NCBI RefSeq assembly: GCF_003589745.1
Contig: NZ_CP032364.1
Span: 868,001 to 932,000 of the forward strand
Reading direction: 5' to 3'
Length of the DNA: 64,000 nucleotides
Origin: Lachnoanaerobaculum umeaense
Lineage (GTDB): Bacteria > Bacillota > Clostridia > Lachnospirales > Lachnospiraceae
Each line of letters starts with the position of its first letter. Positions within the stretch are counted from its first letter, which is position 1. Below the pieces are notes generated by a model. That model searched no databases, had not been told where the DNA came from, and saw only the letters and a program-made list of their open reading frames with translations. Made by a program: the position numbers and the translations under genes. Below, in pieces: positions 1-8,795 of this stretch.

Positions 1-1539
1 GGTAAGAATACAGATGCCGGTGTGGATATACTTTCTATAATAAGAGCATTTGGGCTACCTGAAAACTTTAATGATGAAGTGGAAAATGAGCTTAGAAAGA
101 TTCCAAGTACTGTGCTTGAAAAAGACAAAAAGGGTAGGCTGGATTTTAGAGACTTAGTGACTGTAACCATAGACGGTGAGGATGCAAAGGATCTGGATGA
201 TGCTATAACATTGGAAAGAAATGGGAATATATGGCATTTGGGAGTACATATTGCTGATGTTACACATTATGTGAGAGAGAATACAGCGCTTGATAAGGAG
301 GCATTACACAGAGCTACAAGCATATATCTTGTAGATAGGGTTATACCTATGTTGCCAAGAAAACTAAGCAATGGTATATGTTCATTAAATCAGGGCGAAG
401 ACAGACTAGCACTTTCATGTATGATGGAGATAGATGAAAAGGGCAATATAATAGGTCATAATATCTGTGAGAGTATCATAAATGTAAATGAAAGAATGAC
501 TTATAATGCAGTAAATGAAATTATAACAGATTCAAATGAGGTGACTAAGCAAAGATATAGCGATTATATAGAGCTTTTTAATAATTTCAAGTTGGTATCG
601 GAGCTTCTTAGAGGTGCAAGAACAAAGAGAGGATCCATAGATTTTGATTTACCTGAGAGCAAGGTAATACTTGATAAAAATGGAAAGGCTATAGATATAA
701 AACCATATGACAGAAATGCAGCGACAAAGCTTATAGAGGATTTTATGCTTGCTGCAAATGAAACTGTGGCAGAGGACTTTTTCTGGCAAGATTTACCATT
801 CATTTATAGAGTACATGAAAATCCGGATCCTGAAAAGATAAAAAGTCTGGCAATATTTATAAATAACTTTGGATATACACTCAGAAGAAAAAATGATGAG
901 GTATCACCAAAGGAACTCCAAAAACTCTTGGCAAGTATTGAGGGAAGTGACGCCGAGGGAGTTATATCAAGGATTGCACTTCGAAGCATGAAGCAGGCAA
1001 GATATGATACCTCATGTATAGGTCATTTTGGATTGGCAGCCAGATACTACACACATTTCACATCACCAATCAGAAGGTATCCCGATCTGCAAATACATAG
1101 GATAATAAAAGAAAACATAAGGAATGGGATTTCTGATAAGCGTACAGAACATTATAGAGCAATTTTGGACAGTGTGGCATTACAATCATCACAGATGGAA
1201 AGAAGAGCGGAGGAAGCTGAAAGAGAGACTGTAAAGTATAAAAAATGTGAGTATATGCTAAGTCATCTTGGAGAAGAATTTGATGGTATTATCAGTGGAG
1301 TTACAGGTTTTGGTATATTTGTAGAGCTTGAAAATACAGTTGAAGGCTTTATAAGAATCGCTGATTTGGAAGGTGATTACTTTGTTTATAATGAAGCAGG
1401 ATATGAGCTTGTGGGAGAGATTACAAAAAAGAAATTTGTTTTGGGTCAAAAAGTCAGAGTAAAGGTATATGATATAGATAGACTTGCAAAAAGAATTGAC
1501 TTTAAACTTGTAAAGGAGAAAGATGGCAGAAGGGATTAA
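1..1539 (+). CDS. rnr: Ribonuclease R, 5'-truncated by the window edge
   Basis: The reading frame is open from the first base, so the GTG at 22 is not the true start; about 512 residues of the C-terminal two thirds are visible. RNase R is a processive 3'-to-5' exoribonuclease of the RNB family that degrades structured RNA and works with SmpB/tmRNA. The RNB active site is clear (aspartate-rich DGEDAKDLDDAI near the visible N-terminus) with the later HFTSPIRRYPDL motif, followed by a C-terminal S1 RNA-binding domain (GEEFDGIISGVTGFGIFVEL). It overlaps smpB by 17 nt, the usual rnr-smpB arrangement, which implies translational coupling. The N-terminal cold-shock domains lie outside the window. 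Confidence 0.95.
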   Translation, partial: GKNTDAGVDILSIIRAFGLPENFNDEVENELRKIPSTVLEKDKKGRLDFRDLVTVTIDGEDAKDLDDAITLERNGNIWHLGVHIADVTHYVRENTALDKEALHRATSIYLVDRVIPMLPRKLSNGICSLNQGEDRLALSCMMEIDEKGNIIGHNICESIINVNERMTYNAVNEIITDSNEVTKQRYSDYIELFNNFKLVSELLRGARTKRGSIDFDLPESKVILDKNGKAIDIKPYDRNAATKLIEDFMLAANETVAEDFFWQDLPFIYRVHENPDPEKIKSLAIFINNFGYTLRRKNDEVSPKELQKLLASIEGSDAEGVISRIALRSMKQARYDTSCIGHFGLAARYYTHFTSPIRRYPDLQIHRIIKENIRNGISDKRTEHYRAILDSVALQSSQMERRAEEAERETVKYKKCEYMLSHLGEEFDGIISGVTGFGIFVELENTVEGFIRIADLEGDYFVYNEAGYELVGEITKKKFVLGQKVRVKVYDIDRLAKRIDFKLVKEKDGRRD

Positions 1540-1984
1540 AATTATAGCAAATAACAAAAAAGCATATTTTGATTATTTTATATTGGAAAACTATGAGACC
1601 GGTATTGAACTTTTTGGAACTGAGGTAAAGTCAGTAAGAATGGGACATGTTTCAATAAAAGAATCTTGGATAAGAATTGATAAGGGTGAGCTTTTCATTA
1701 TGGGAATGCATATCAATCCATATGAGAAAGGTAATATATTTAATAAAGATCCTTTGAGAGTAAGAAAACTGTTGATGCATAAGAAAGAGATCTTGAAGCT
1801 GGATGCTAAGCTTAATGAAAAAGGTCTGACTATAGTACCTCTAAAGGTATATTTAAAGGGCAGTCTGGTAAAGATGGAAATAGGATTGGCAAAGGGAAAG
1901 AAAAACTATGATAAGAGAGAAACCCTTGCTAAGAAAACACAGCAGAGAGAGATAGAAAAGGCAATGAAGAGAAGTATGAGGTAG
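1523..1984 (+). CDS. smpB: SsrA-binding protein SmpB
   Basis: SmpB binds tmRNA (SsrA) and brings it to stalled ribosomes for trans-translation. The 153-residue product has the family length and motifs: the ANNKKAYFDYFILENYETGIEL start, GTEVKSVRMGHVSIKESW, and a lysine/arginine-rich C-terminal tail that inserts into the mRNA channel. The ATG lies inside the end of rnr, with an AAAGGAG site just upstream at about 1512. The tmRNA gene itself was not found in this window. The next sequence downstream is a LexA-controlled promoter, so the rnr-smpB transcript probably ends shortly after this gene. Confidence 0.97.
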   Translation: MAEGIKIIANNKKAYFDYFILENYETGIELFGTEVKSVRMGHVSIKESWIRIDKGELFIMGMHINPYEKGNIFNKDPLRVRKLLMHKKEILKLDAKLNEKGLTIVPLKVYLKGSLVKMEIGLAKGKKNYDKRETLAKKTQQREIEKAMKRSMR

Positions 1985-1998
1985 AAAATTCCAAAATA

Positions 1999-2070
1999 TA
2001 AACGTATGTTCGATTTTTCTTGACAAACATATGTTCTTGTTGTAGACTTACTATATAGAACAAATGTTTG
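1999..2070 (+). promoter_or_regulatory. Promoter with three LexA (SOS) boxes
   Basis: Three matches to the Gram-positive LexA box CGAACRNRYGTTYG lie within 72 bp: TAAACGTATGTTCG at 1999-2012, CAAACATATGTTCT at 2024-2037 and AGAACAAATGTTTG at 2057-2070. A TTGACA -35 at 2020-2025 and a TAGACT -10 at 2043-2048 (17-bp spacer) put the second box on the -35 element and the third on the transcription start and ribosome-binding region. Box identity is read directly; LexA control is inferred from the consensus. Confidence 0.85.
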
Positions 2071-2078
2071 GAGGGAAT

Positions 2079-2360
2079 ATGAGAAAATTATTTTTAACTT
2101 TTATTTTTGCTTTGTTTTTAGTAAGTTTTTTATTGGGTAAGGTAGATACCACCAGAGCAAGTATGGATAGAGAAAATATAAGGTATACCTCTGTGAAAGT
2201 AAAATACGGAGACAGCTTGGACACTATATCAAAAGAATATAATAATACAGGTATGTCACATGAGGAATATATAGATAGTATAATGGAGATGAATAGAATG
2301 GACAGTAATAAGGTTCATCCGGGTTGCTTTATACTTGTAAGCTATAAGGTGGAAAGATAG
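2079..2360 (+). CDS. LexA-controlled LysM-type protein, YneA-like cell-division suppressor
   Basis: A short exported protein (93 residues) with an N-terminal hydrophobic segment (residues 3-20) followed by a LysM-like module (KYGDSLDTISKEY, then NKVHPGCFILVSY). This is the layout of YneA, the SOS-induced division inhibitor of Bacillus. I chose the ATG at 2079 because GGAGGG stands 3-8 nt before it; the in-frame ATG at 2064 lies inside a LexA box. Three SOS boxes upstream support a DNA-damage role. In Bacillus yneA is beside lexA; here lexA is not in the window. Function is inferred from layout and control, since LysM similarity alone is weak. Confidence 0.75.
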   Translation: MRKLFLTFIFALFLVSFLLGKVDTTRASMDRENIRYTSVKVKYGDSLDTISKEYNNTGMSHEEYIDSIMEMNRMDSNKVHPGCFILVSYKVER

Positions 2361-2368
2361 GGAGAAAA

Positions 2369-3424
2369 TTATTTCTCCCTAAGCTTTACCATATTTCTTG
2401 CACTTCTTCGCCTATCATCTTCTATAGCTGCATAGTGTTTCTTAGTAGTATTTACATCACTATGTCCAAGTACATCTGCAACCAGGTAGATATCACCGGT
2501 TTCCTTGTATAGATTGGTGCCATAAGTAGAACGAAGCTTATGCGGAGTGATTTTCTTTAAAGGAGTAATTATTCGTGCATATTTTCTGACAAGATTTTCT
2601 ACACTTCTTACAGAGAGTCTTTTGTTTTGCATTGAAAGAAATAGAGCACCCTCATGTCCGCTTTCTTCCAAAATTAAAACTCTTTCATCAAAATAATTTT
2701 GCATTGCCTCTTTTACCTCATCAGAAAAATATATAGTAACTTCTTTGCCACCTTTTCTGTGAATCAATATACCATTGTTTTTAAAATCCACATCGGATAT
2801 ATTAAGTCCTACACATTCAGAAACTCTTATACCGGTACCAAGTAGCAGTGATAGTATTGCCACATCTCTAATCTTTGTCTTTTCATGATATGCTTTTTGT
2901 CTTTCGCTTAACCCCTCACCTTTTTCAGCTTCATCAATAATCATTGAAACTTCATCAATATCTAATCTGATGATTTCTTTTGAATGTAATTTTGGTAGCT
3001 GCACTCTTTCCATTATATTTTCACTGATTTTTTCCACTCTATAAAAGTATTTGAAAACACTTTTCAAAGTAGATATCTTCCTCTTTATTGCATTTTCCTT
3101 ATTAGATATCTTCCTACCATCAGTGTCACGATATTTTAAGTATTCCATATACTCTTCAATATCAGTTACACTTAGACTTTCAAGTACAGAAATAGGAATG
3201 TCAGATATTTTGGAATATTTCTTTTTTAGATTTGGATTTTCACTTAACAAAAACTGTAGAAAGATCTTTATATCATAGGCATAGGCTATTTGAGTTCTTG
3301 ACTGTGTGCGAGGTTCAATACCACGAAAAAAGTCTTTGAAAAATGGAGGTAGCCCAGAGAGCATTTCTCTGAGTTTTTGTATATTTTCTATATCAACTTG
3401 TTCACTATATTTATAATCAGGCAT
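2369..3424 (-). CDS. xerS: Tyrosine recombinase XerS
   Basis: A 351-residue tyrosine recombinase. Its length and N-terminal sequence (FFRGIEPRTQSRTQIAYAYDIKIF) fit the single-recombinase XerS type, which resolves chromosome dimers at a dif-like site alone, without a XerC/XerD pair. Catalytic residues are complete: R200, K224, H305, R308, H331 and nucleophile Y341. It converges on the LexA-controlled gene; a perfect 9-bp inverted repeat (2359-2367 with 2372-2380) sits across the two stop codons. The matching dif-type site was not located here. An alternative call is a generic XerD-family integrase, but the context shows no mobile element. Confidence 0.85.
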   Translation of the reverse strand: MPDYKYSEQVDIENIQKLREMLSGLPPFFKDFFRGIEPRTQSRTQIAYAYDIKIFLQFLLSENPNLKKKYSKISDIPISVLESLSVTDIEEYMEYLKYRDTDGRKISNKENAIKRKISTLKSVFKYFYRVEKISENIMERVQLPKLHSKEIIRLDIDEVSMIIDEAEKGEGLSERQKAYHEKTKIRDVAILSLLLGTGIRVSECVGLNISDVDFKNNGILIHRKGGKEVTIYFSDEVKEAMQNYFDERVLILEESGHEGALFLSMQNKRLSVRSVENLVRKYARIITPLKKITPHKLRSTYGTNLYKETGDIYLVADVLGHSDVNTTKKHYAAIEDDRRRSARNMVKLREK

Positions 3425-3598
3425 ATATTCTCCCTTGTTTAAATTGTGTATATGAGTTCGTATTATTGTAAAATGTTTTAAATATTAAATAGTATAACAA
3501 AAATATGTAATTTTATATAGAGTTATGTTGAGTTTTATGTTATTATACTATCGTCGCAGTGAGTTATAATTTTATCATATAGGTTAAGCGATATATGA

Positions 3599-4918
<1,320 letters not shown>

Positions 4919-4944
4919 TAAAAAGTTGTTTGTCAAATTATTGG

Positions 4945-4973
4945 GGTGGGTTGATTTTTCAACCCACCTTTTA
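4945..4973 (+). terminator. Rho-independent terminator of eno
   Basis: A perfect 10-bp GC-rich stem (4945-4954 with 4959-4968) with a TTTT loop is followed by TTTT from 4969. It starts 26 nt after the eno stop codon. Confidence 0.95.
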
Positions 4974-5069
4974 TTAGCAACAAATACTTAATGCAGTGTA
5001 TAGACCGGTAGGATGTGGTAATCGTCATTATATAAAACTATAGTCATATTTGTATTGAAAAGGAGAATT

Positions 5070-5810
5070 ATGGAGTTTAAGCTTTACTTTCAGAGTAATG
5101 GACCACTTGTGCTGCCACTGGCATACCATCATATTTTACAGGGATTTATCTATAAGAGATTGTCGGAAGATCCGGAGTTTTCTGATTTTTTGCATAATGA
5201 GGGATATAAAAGAGAAGGACAGAGCTTTAGACTATTTGTTTTCAGCTTATTAAAAGGTCATTTTAAAATAGTTGGTTCAAATATTGTTTTTGATAATGTC
5301 ATAGAATGGGAGATTAGAAGTCCTATAATGCTGTTTTGTCAAACATTATTTAAGGCATTGGAAAAAGAAGAGGTTTTTGATCTGGCAGGTCAGAAAATAT
5401 TCTTACTTAGATATGAGGTATTAAATACTGAAGTAGTAGAAGATGATATAGATATAAGAATGCTTTCTCCTGTATGTGTAGATTTGAGTATTTGGGAAGA
5501 CGGAAAAAGCAAGACGAAGAATTTGGATCCTATGGATCCTAGATTTAACTATTACTTAACCAAAAATTTTCAGAGAAAATTTGAGGCTGTAACAGGTGAG
5601 GATACAGACAGCGGAATATTCCTACTTCCACCGGAAAACTTTGAACCATCAAAAAATAAATATGTTACACGTTTTGTGGACGGTATTTATGTTACAGGAT
5701 GGAAAGGTCAATATAAGCTGAAAGGTAGTCCAAATAATTTAAAGTTTTTATATGATACAGGATTAGGGGCAAGGAATTCTCAAGGCTTTGGAATGTTTCA
5801 AATAGTATAA
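5070..5810 (+). CDS. cas6: CRISPR-associated endoribonuclease Cas6 (orphan)
   Basis: Cas6 cleaves CRISPR precursor RNA within the repeat. The 246-residue protein shows the two-ferredoxin-fold family pattern: an N-terminal LPLAYHHILQGFIYKRL segment with candidate catalytic histidines near residues 20-21, and a C-terminal glycine-rich loop GLGARNSQGFGMF that contacts RNA. I chose the ATG at 5070 because AAGGAG lies 5-10 nt upstream; a TTG at 5055 is in frame but poorly placed. No other cas gene and no repeat array lies in this window, and the neighbours are enolase and a flavin reductase, so this is a solitary cas6. It may process arrays elsewhere in the genome, or be a relic. Confidence 0.85.
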   Translation: MEFKLYFQSNGPLVLPLAYHHILQGFIYKRLSEDPEFSDFLHNEGYKREGQSFRLFVFSLLKGHFKIVGSNIVFDNVIEWEIRSPIMLFCQTLFKALEKEEVFDLAGQKIFLLRYEVLNTEVVEDDIDIRMLSPVCVDLSIWEDGKSKTKNLDPMDPRFNYYLTKNFQRKFEAVTGEDTDSGIFLLPPENFEPSKNKYVTRFVDGIYVTGWKGQYKLKGSPNNLKFLYDTGLGARNSQGFGMFQIV

Positions 5811-5893
5811 AGTTTTATGACAAATCTTTAACTTTATAAAGTTATAGTATATAATGTGTTGGTAAAATTTTAAGAGGTTCAAGGAGGTTTTGA

Positions 5894-7996
5894 ATGAGTA
5901 AGCAACCAACAAAGCAAAATAAGGGCAATATGACAGGGCTCTTGTTGATGGTTTTGGCTGCTATTATTACTATTGTAATAGCTTTTCCGGTTACTGATAG
6001 CATTAGAAAGATGATAAAAGACAATATAAAATATATTGCCGGTACATATTCTGCTACAGAACAGGGTTTTGGTGGTAAGGTAAAAGCCACAGTAGTTGTA
6101 GGTGACAATGGAATAGAAAGTGTTTTATTTGACGGTCCAAAGGAGACTCCGGATATAGGCGGGGCTGCTATTTTAAAAATTAATGAGCAGATGAAAGCTG
6201 CACCTGATACCGAGTTTGATGCTGTCAGCGGTGCGACAGTTACATCCGGTGGATTAAAGGGTGCATTAAAGAAGGCTTTGCTTAAGGCACGAGGCAAAGA
6301 GGTAGAAGAGGATATAGAAGTAAAATCTGCAGATATTGTGGTAATAGGTGCAGGTGGTGCCGGAATGAGTGCTGCAATACAGGCTGCACAGGACGGTGCT
6401 ACAAATGTTGTGATCCTTGAGAAGATGCCTATCACAGGTGGTAATACAGTAAGGGCAACAGGTGGTTTGAATGCATCACAAACACCTTATCAAAAAAGAG
6501 ATGGTATAGAAGACAGTAATGATTTATTCTATGAAGACACTATGAAGGGTGGAAAGAATTTAAATGACCCTGAGCTTGTAAGAACTTTGGTAGAGAATTC
6601 TGCAGCAGCTGTAGATTGGGTAAATGATATAGGTGGAGACCTTTCAGTAGTAGGACAATTTGGTGGTGCCAGTGTAAAGAGAATACATAGGCCAAGTGAT
6701 ACATCTGCTGTGGGGCCAATGCTTGTAAAAACTTTGAATGCTAAACTTGATGAGCTTGGAATTCCGGTTTTACTGGAAACCAAGGCTACAAAGATTATAG
6801 CAGATGCAGACGGTAAGATAATAGGAGTAGAAGCTGAGGATGAAGATGGAAGCTTTATTATAAATACTAAGGCAGTTATACTGGCTACCGGAGGCTTTGG
6901 TTCAAATCCTGATATGGTGGTAAAGTATGCCCCACAGCTTTCCGGATTTATAACAACCAATCATATTGGTGCTACAGGTGATGGAATAGAGATGGCCCTT
7001 GAGCTTGGTGCAGGACTTACGGATATAGAACAAATCCAGACTCATCCGACTGTAAATCCTGATACTGCTACTATGTATACAGAGGGTGTTCGTGGTAATG
7101 GTGCTATATTGGTAAATAATGACGGAAATCGTTTTGTAAATGAACTCGAGACCAGAGATGTGGTTTCTGCAGCAATACTTGAACAACCGAATGAAGAAAG
7201 TTGGCTTGTATTTGATACAGCAGTTAGAGAATCATTAAGTGCAATAGAGAAGTATATCAATGAAGGTATTATTGTAGAAGCAAATACTATTGAGGAGTTA
7301 GCACAAAAGACCGGAATCAATAAGGAAAATCTGGTAGCTACTATGAATAAGTATGCTACAATGCAATCAGCAGGTGAGGATAGTAATTTCGGTAGAAAAA
7401 GTATGGAAGTGCCTCTTACTAAAGCACCTTATTTTGCAGGACTTGCAAAACCGGCTATTCACCATACAATGGGTGGTGTAAAGATAAATACACAAACTCA
7501 AGTTTTGAAAGAAGATGGTAGTGCAATTCCCGGACTTTTTGCTGCCGGAGAGGTAGTAGGTGGAGTGCATGGAGGAAATAGACTTGGTGGAAATGCTGTA
7601 GCAGATATAGTAGTATTTGGTCGCATTTCAGGTGATAATGCAAATGAGTATGTACTTGCAAATGGAGGAAACACTGAGAGAACTATTACAGCAAATGATG
7701 AAGATACAAACTTTGTTCCACAGGATATAAAGACTGACTTGGCAGATGGCTCATATAAGGGCATTGCAAAGGGATTTGGTGGCGATGTGGATGTTACATT
7801 CACCGTAAAGAATGGCATCGTAAATGATTTAACTATAAATGGCGGCAAGGAAACTGCTGAGATAGGTGGAAAGGCTATAACAAAGATTAAAAGAAATATA
7901 CAGTCAACCGGAGAGTTTAAGGTTGACAGTGTAGCCGGAGCTTCTATTACATCTAAGGCAGTTAGTGATGCTATAAATAATGCAACATTGCAATAA
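5894..7996 (+). CDS. Membrane-anchored flavoprotein reductase, flavocytochrome c/fumarate reductase family, with two FMN-binding domains
   Basis: The 700-residue protein has an N-terminal membrane segment (about residues 13-36), an FMN_bind domain (55-135), an FAD-binding fumarate-reductase-type domain starting at GAGGAGMSAAIQAA (about 152-610), and a second FMN_bind domain at the C-terminus (625-700). Both FMN domains carry an ApbE flavinylation motif: DAVSGATVT near residue 109, and the variant DSVAGASIT near 677. Family knowledge: such enzymes sit outside the membrane and reduce fumarate, urocanate or similar acceptors using covalently bound FMN as the electron path. The true acceptor cannot be read from sequence. 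It is monocistronic, with an AAGGAGG site and its own terminator. An FMN domain at both ends is unusual. Confidence 0.88.
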   Translation: MSKQPTKQNKGNMTGLLLMVLAAIITIVIAFPVTDSIRKMIKDNIKYIAGTYSATEQGFGGKVKATVVVGDNGIESVLFDGPKETPDIGGAAILKINEQMKAAPDTEFDAVSGATVTSGGLKGALKKALLKARGKEVEEDIEVKSADIVVIGAGGAGMSAAIQAAQDGATNVVILEKMPITGGNTVRATGGLNASQTPYQKRDGIEDSNDLFYEDTMKGGKNLNDPELVRTLVENSAAAVDWVNDIGGDLSVVGQFGGASVKRIHRPSDTSAVGPMLVKTLNAKLDELGIPVLLETKATKIIADADGKIIGVEAEDEDGSFIINTKAVILATGGFGSNPDMVVKYAPQLSGFITTNHIGATGDGIEMALELGAGLTDIEQIQTHPTVNPDTATMYTEGVRGNGAILVNNDGNRFVNELETRDVVSAAILEQPNEESWLVFDTAVRESLSAIEKYINEGIIVEANTIEELAQKTGINKENLVATMNKYATMQSAGEDSNFGRKSMEVPLTKAPYFAGLAKPAIHHTMGGVKINTQTQVLKEDGSAIPGLFAAGEVVGGVHGGNRLGGNAVADIVVFGRISGDNANEYVLANGGNTERTITANDEDTNFVPQDIKTDLADGSYKGIAKGFGGDVDVTFTVKNGIVNDLTINGGKETAEIGGKAITKIKRNIQSTGEFKVDSVAGASITSKAVSDAINNATLQ

Positions 7997-8011
7997 TGTT
8001 TGAAATAAAAG

Positions 8012-8038
8012 CCAATATCATTGTGATATTGGTTTTTT
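8012..8038 (+). terminator. Terminator of the flavoprotein reductase gene
   Basis: A perfect 9-bp stem (8012-8020 with 8024-8032) with a 3-nt loop is followed by six T at 8033-8038, 16 nt after the stop codon. Confidence 0.93.
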
Positions 8039-8147
8039 ATTACAATTAATATCTAAATAGTAAGCTAAAATAGATTTTTCTATAAGTATTCAAAAAATTT
8101 ATATTTTTAGATAGAAAAATACAGTGCTTTATGCTAATATCTAAATG

Positions 8148-8171
8148 TTGAAATAGGTATAGCCTATTCAA
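8148..8171 (+). promoter_or_regulatory. Candidate operator upstream of the Rrf2 regulator
   Basis: An imperfect inverted repeat, TTGAAATAGG then CCTATTCAA around a 5-nt centre (TATAG), lies 31 nt before the TTG start of the Rrf2 gene. Position and symmetry suggest an autoregulatory operator; no experimental motif is known to me for this regulator. Confidence 0.4.
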
Positions 8172-8202
8172 TATGAGAGAGTAAATATTTAGGGGGACAA
8201 GA

Positions 8203-8595
8203 TTGCTAATAACTAGAGAAATGGATTATGCTGTAAGAATTGTTAGAGCATTAAAGGATGGTACAAAAGTTTCGGCAACCGAAGTGGCAAGAAAGGAACA
8301 TTTGCCACAAGCTATTACATATAAGGTTTTAAACAGTCTGTTAAAATCTAAACTTATTGGAAGCATGAGAGGTGTTAATGGAGGTTATTATTTAAAATGT
8401 GACCTTTCAAAGACTACATTATATGATATATGTTCAGCCTTGGGTGAAGATATGAGCATTACGGAATGTGTCAGAGATGGTTACGACTGTATAAACAATA
8501 GATGTGGAGAATGTATTTTAAATAAGGAATTTAATAGAATACAAAGTTCATTGAATAGAGAATTACAAAAAACAACTTTGGATAAACTTTTATAG
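8203..8595 (+). CDS. Rrf2-family transcriptional regulator, probable Fe-S sensor
   Basis: A 130-residue winged-helix regulator with the typical Rrf2 opening (LITREMDYAVRIVRAL) and the family cysteine block near the C-terminus (C at ITEC, DGYDC, NRC and GEC), which in relatives such as IscR or NsrR binds an iron-sulfur cluster. The start is TTG: AGGGGG at 8191-8196 is correctly spaced, and the protein otherwise would lose the conserved first residues. It is monocistronic with its own terminator. The regulated process is unknown; redox or nitrosative stress are typical. The flavin reductase upstream is a possible target but they are separately terminated. Confidence 0.9.
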   Translation: MLITREMDYAVRIVRALKDGTKVSATEVARKEHLPQAITYKVLNSLLKSKLIGSMRGVNGGYYLKCDLSKTTLYDICSALGEDMSITECVRDGYDCINNRCGECILNKEFNRIQSSLNRELQKTTLDKLL

Positions 8596-8608
8596 GTTTA
8601 TCCTTTTT
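8580..8608 (+). terminator. Terminator overlapping the Rrf2 stop codon
   Basis: An 8-bp stem (8580-8587 with 8596-8603) is followed by five T. The TAG stop at 8593-8595 lies in the loop, so coding sequence and terminator overlap. Confidence 0.9.
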
Positions 8609-8795
8609 TAGTGAAATACATTTGAAGTATAATTGTATTACTTATAATACAGAAAAATGATGATAAAATTGCTAAATACTTGACAATATATTAATATAAA
8701 TTTAAACTGTTTTAAAGAAAAAAGACATGCAGTATTGCTTAAAAGCTGAAGGGAATAGTTGATATAAAATATATTATTAAATTGATGGAGTAGAT

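Noticed and set aside
2064..2078. Upstream ATG as start of the LysM-type gene
   Set aside because: It lies within a LexA box and lacks a ribosome site; the ATG at 2079 has GGAGGG in place.
2359..2380. Perfect inverted repeat as a bidirectional terminator between the LysM gene and xerS
   Set aside because: Neither strand shows a T-run after the stem, and part of the stem is xerS coding sequence; terminator function is not supported.
4919..5893. CRISPR array next to cas6
   Set aside because: No set of regularly spaced repeats was found on either side of cas6 or elsewhere in the window.
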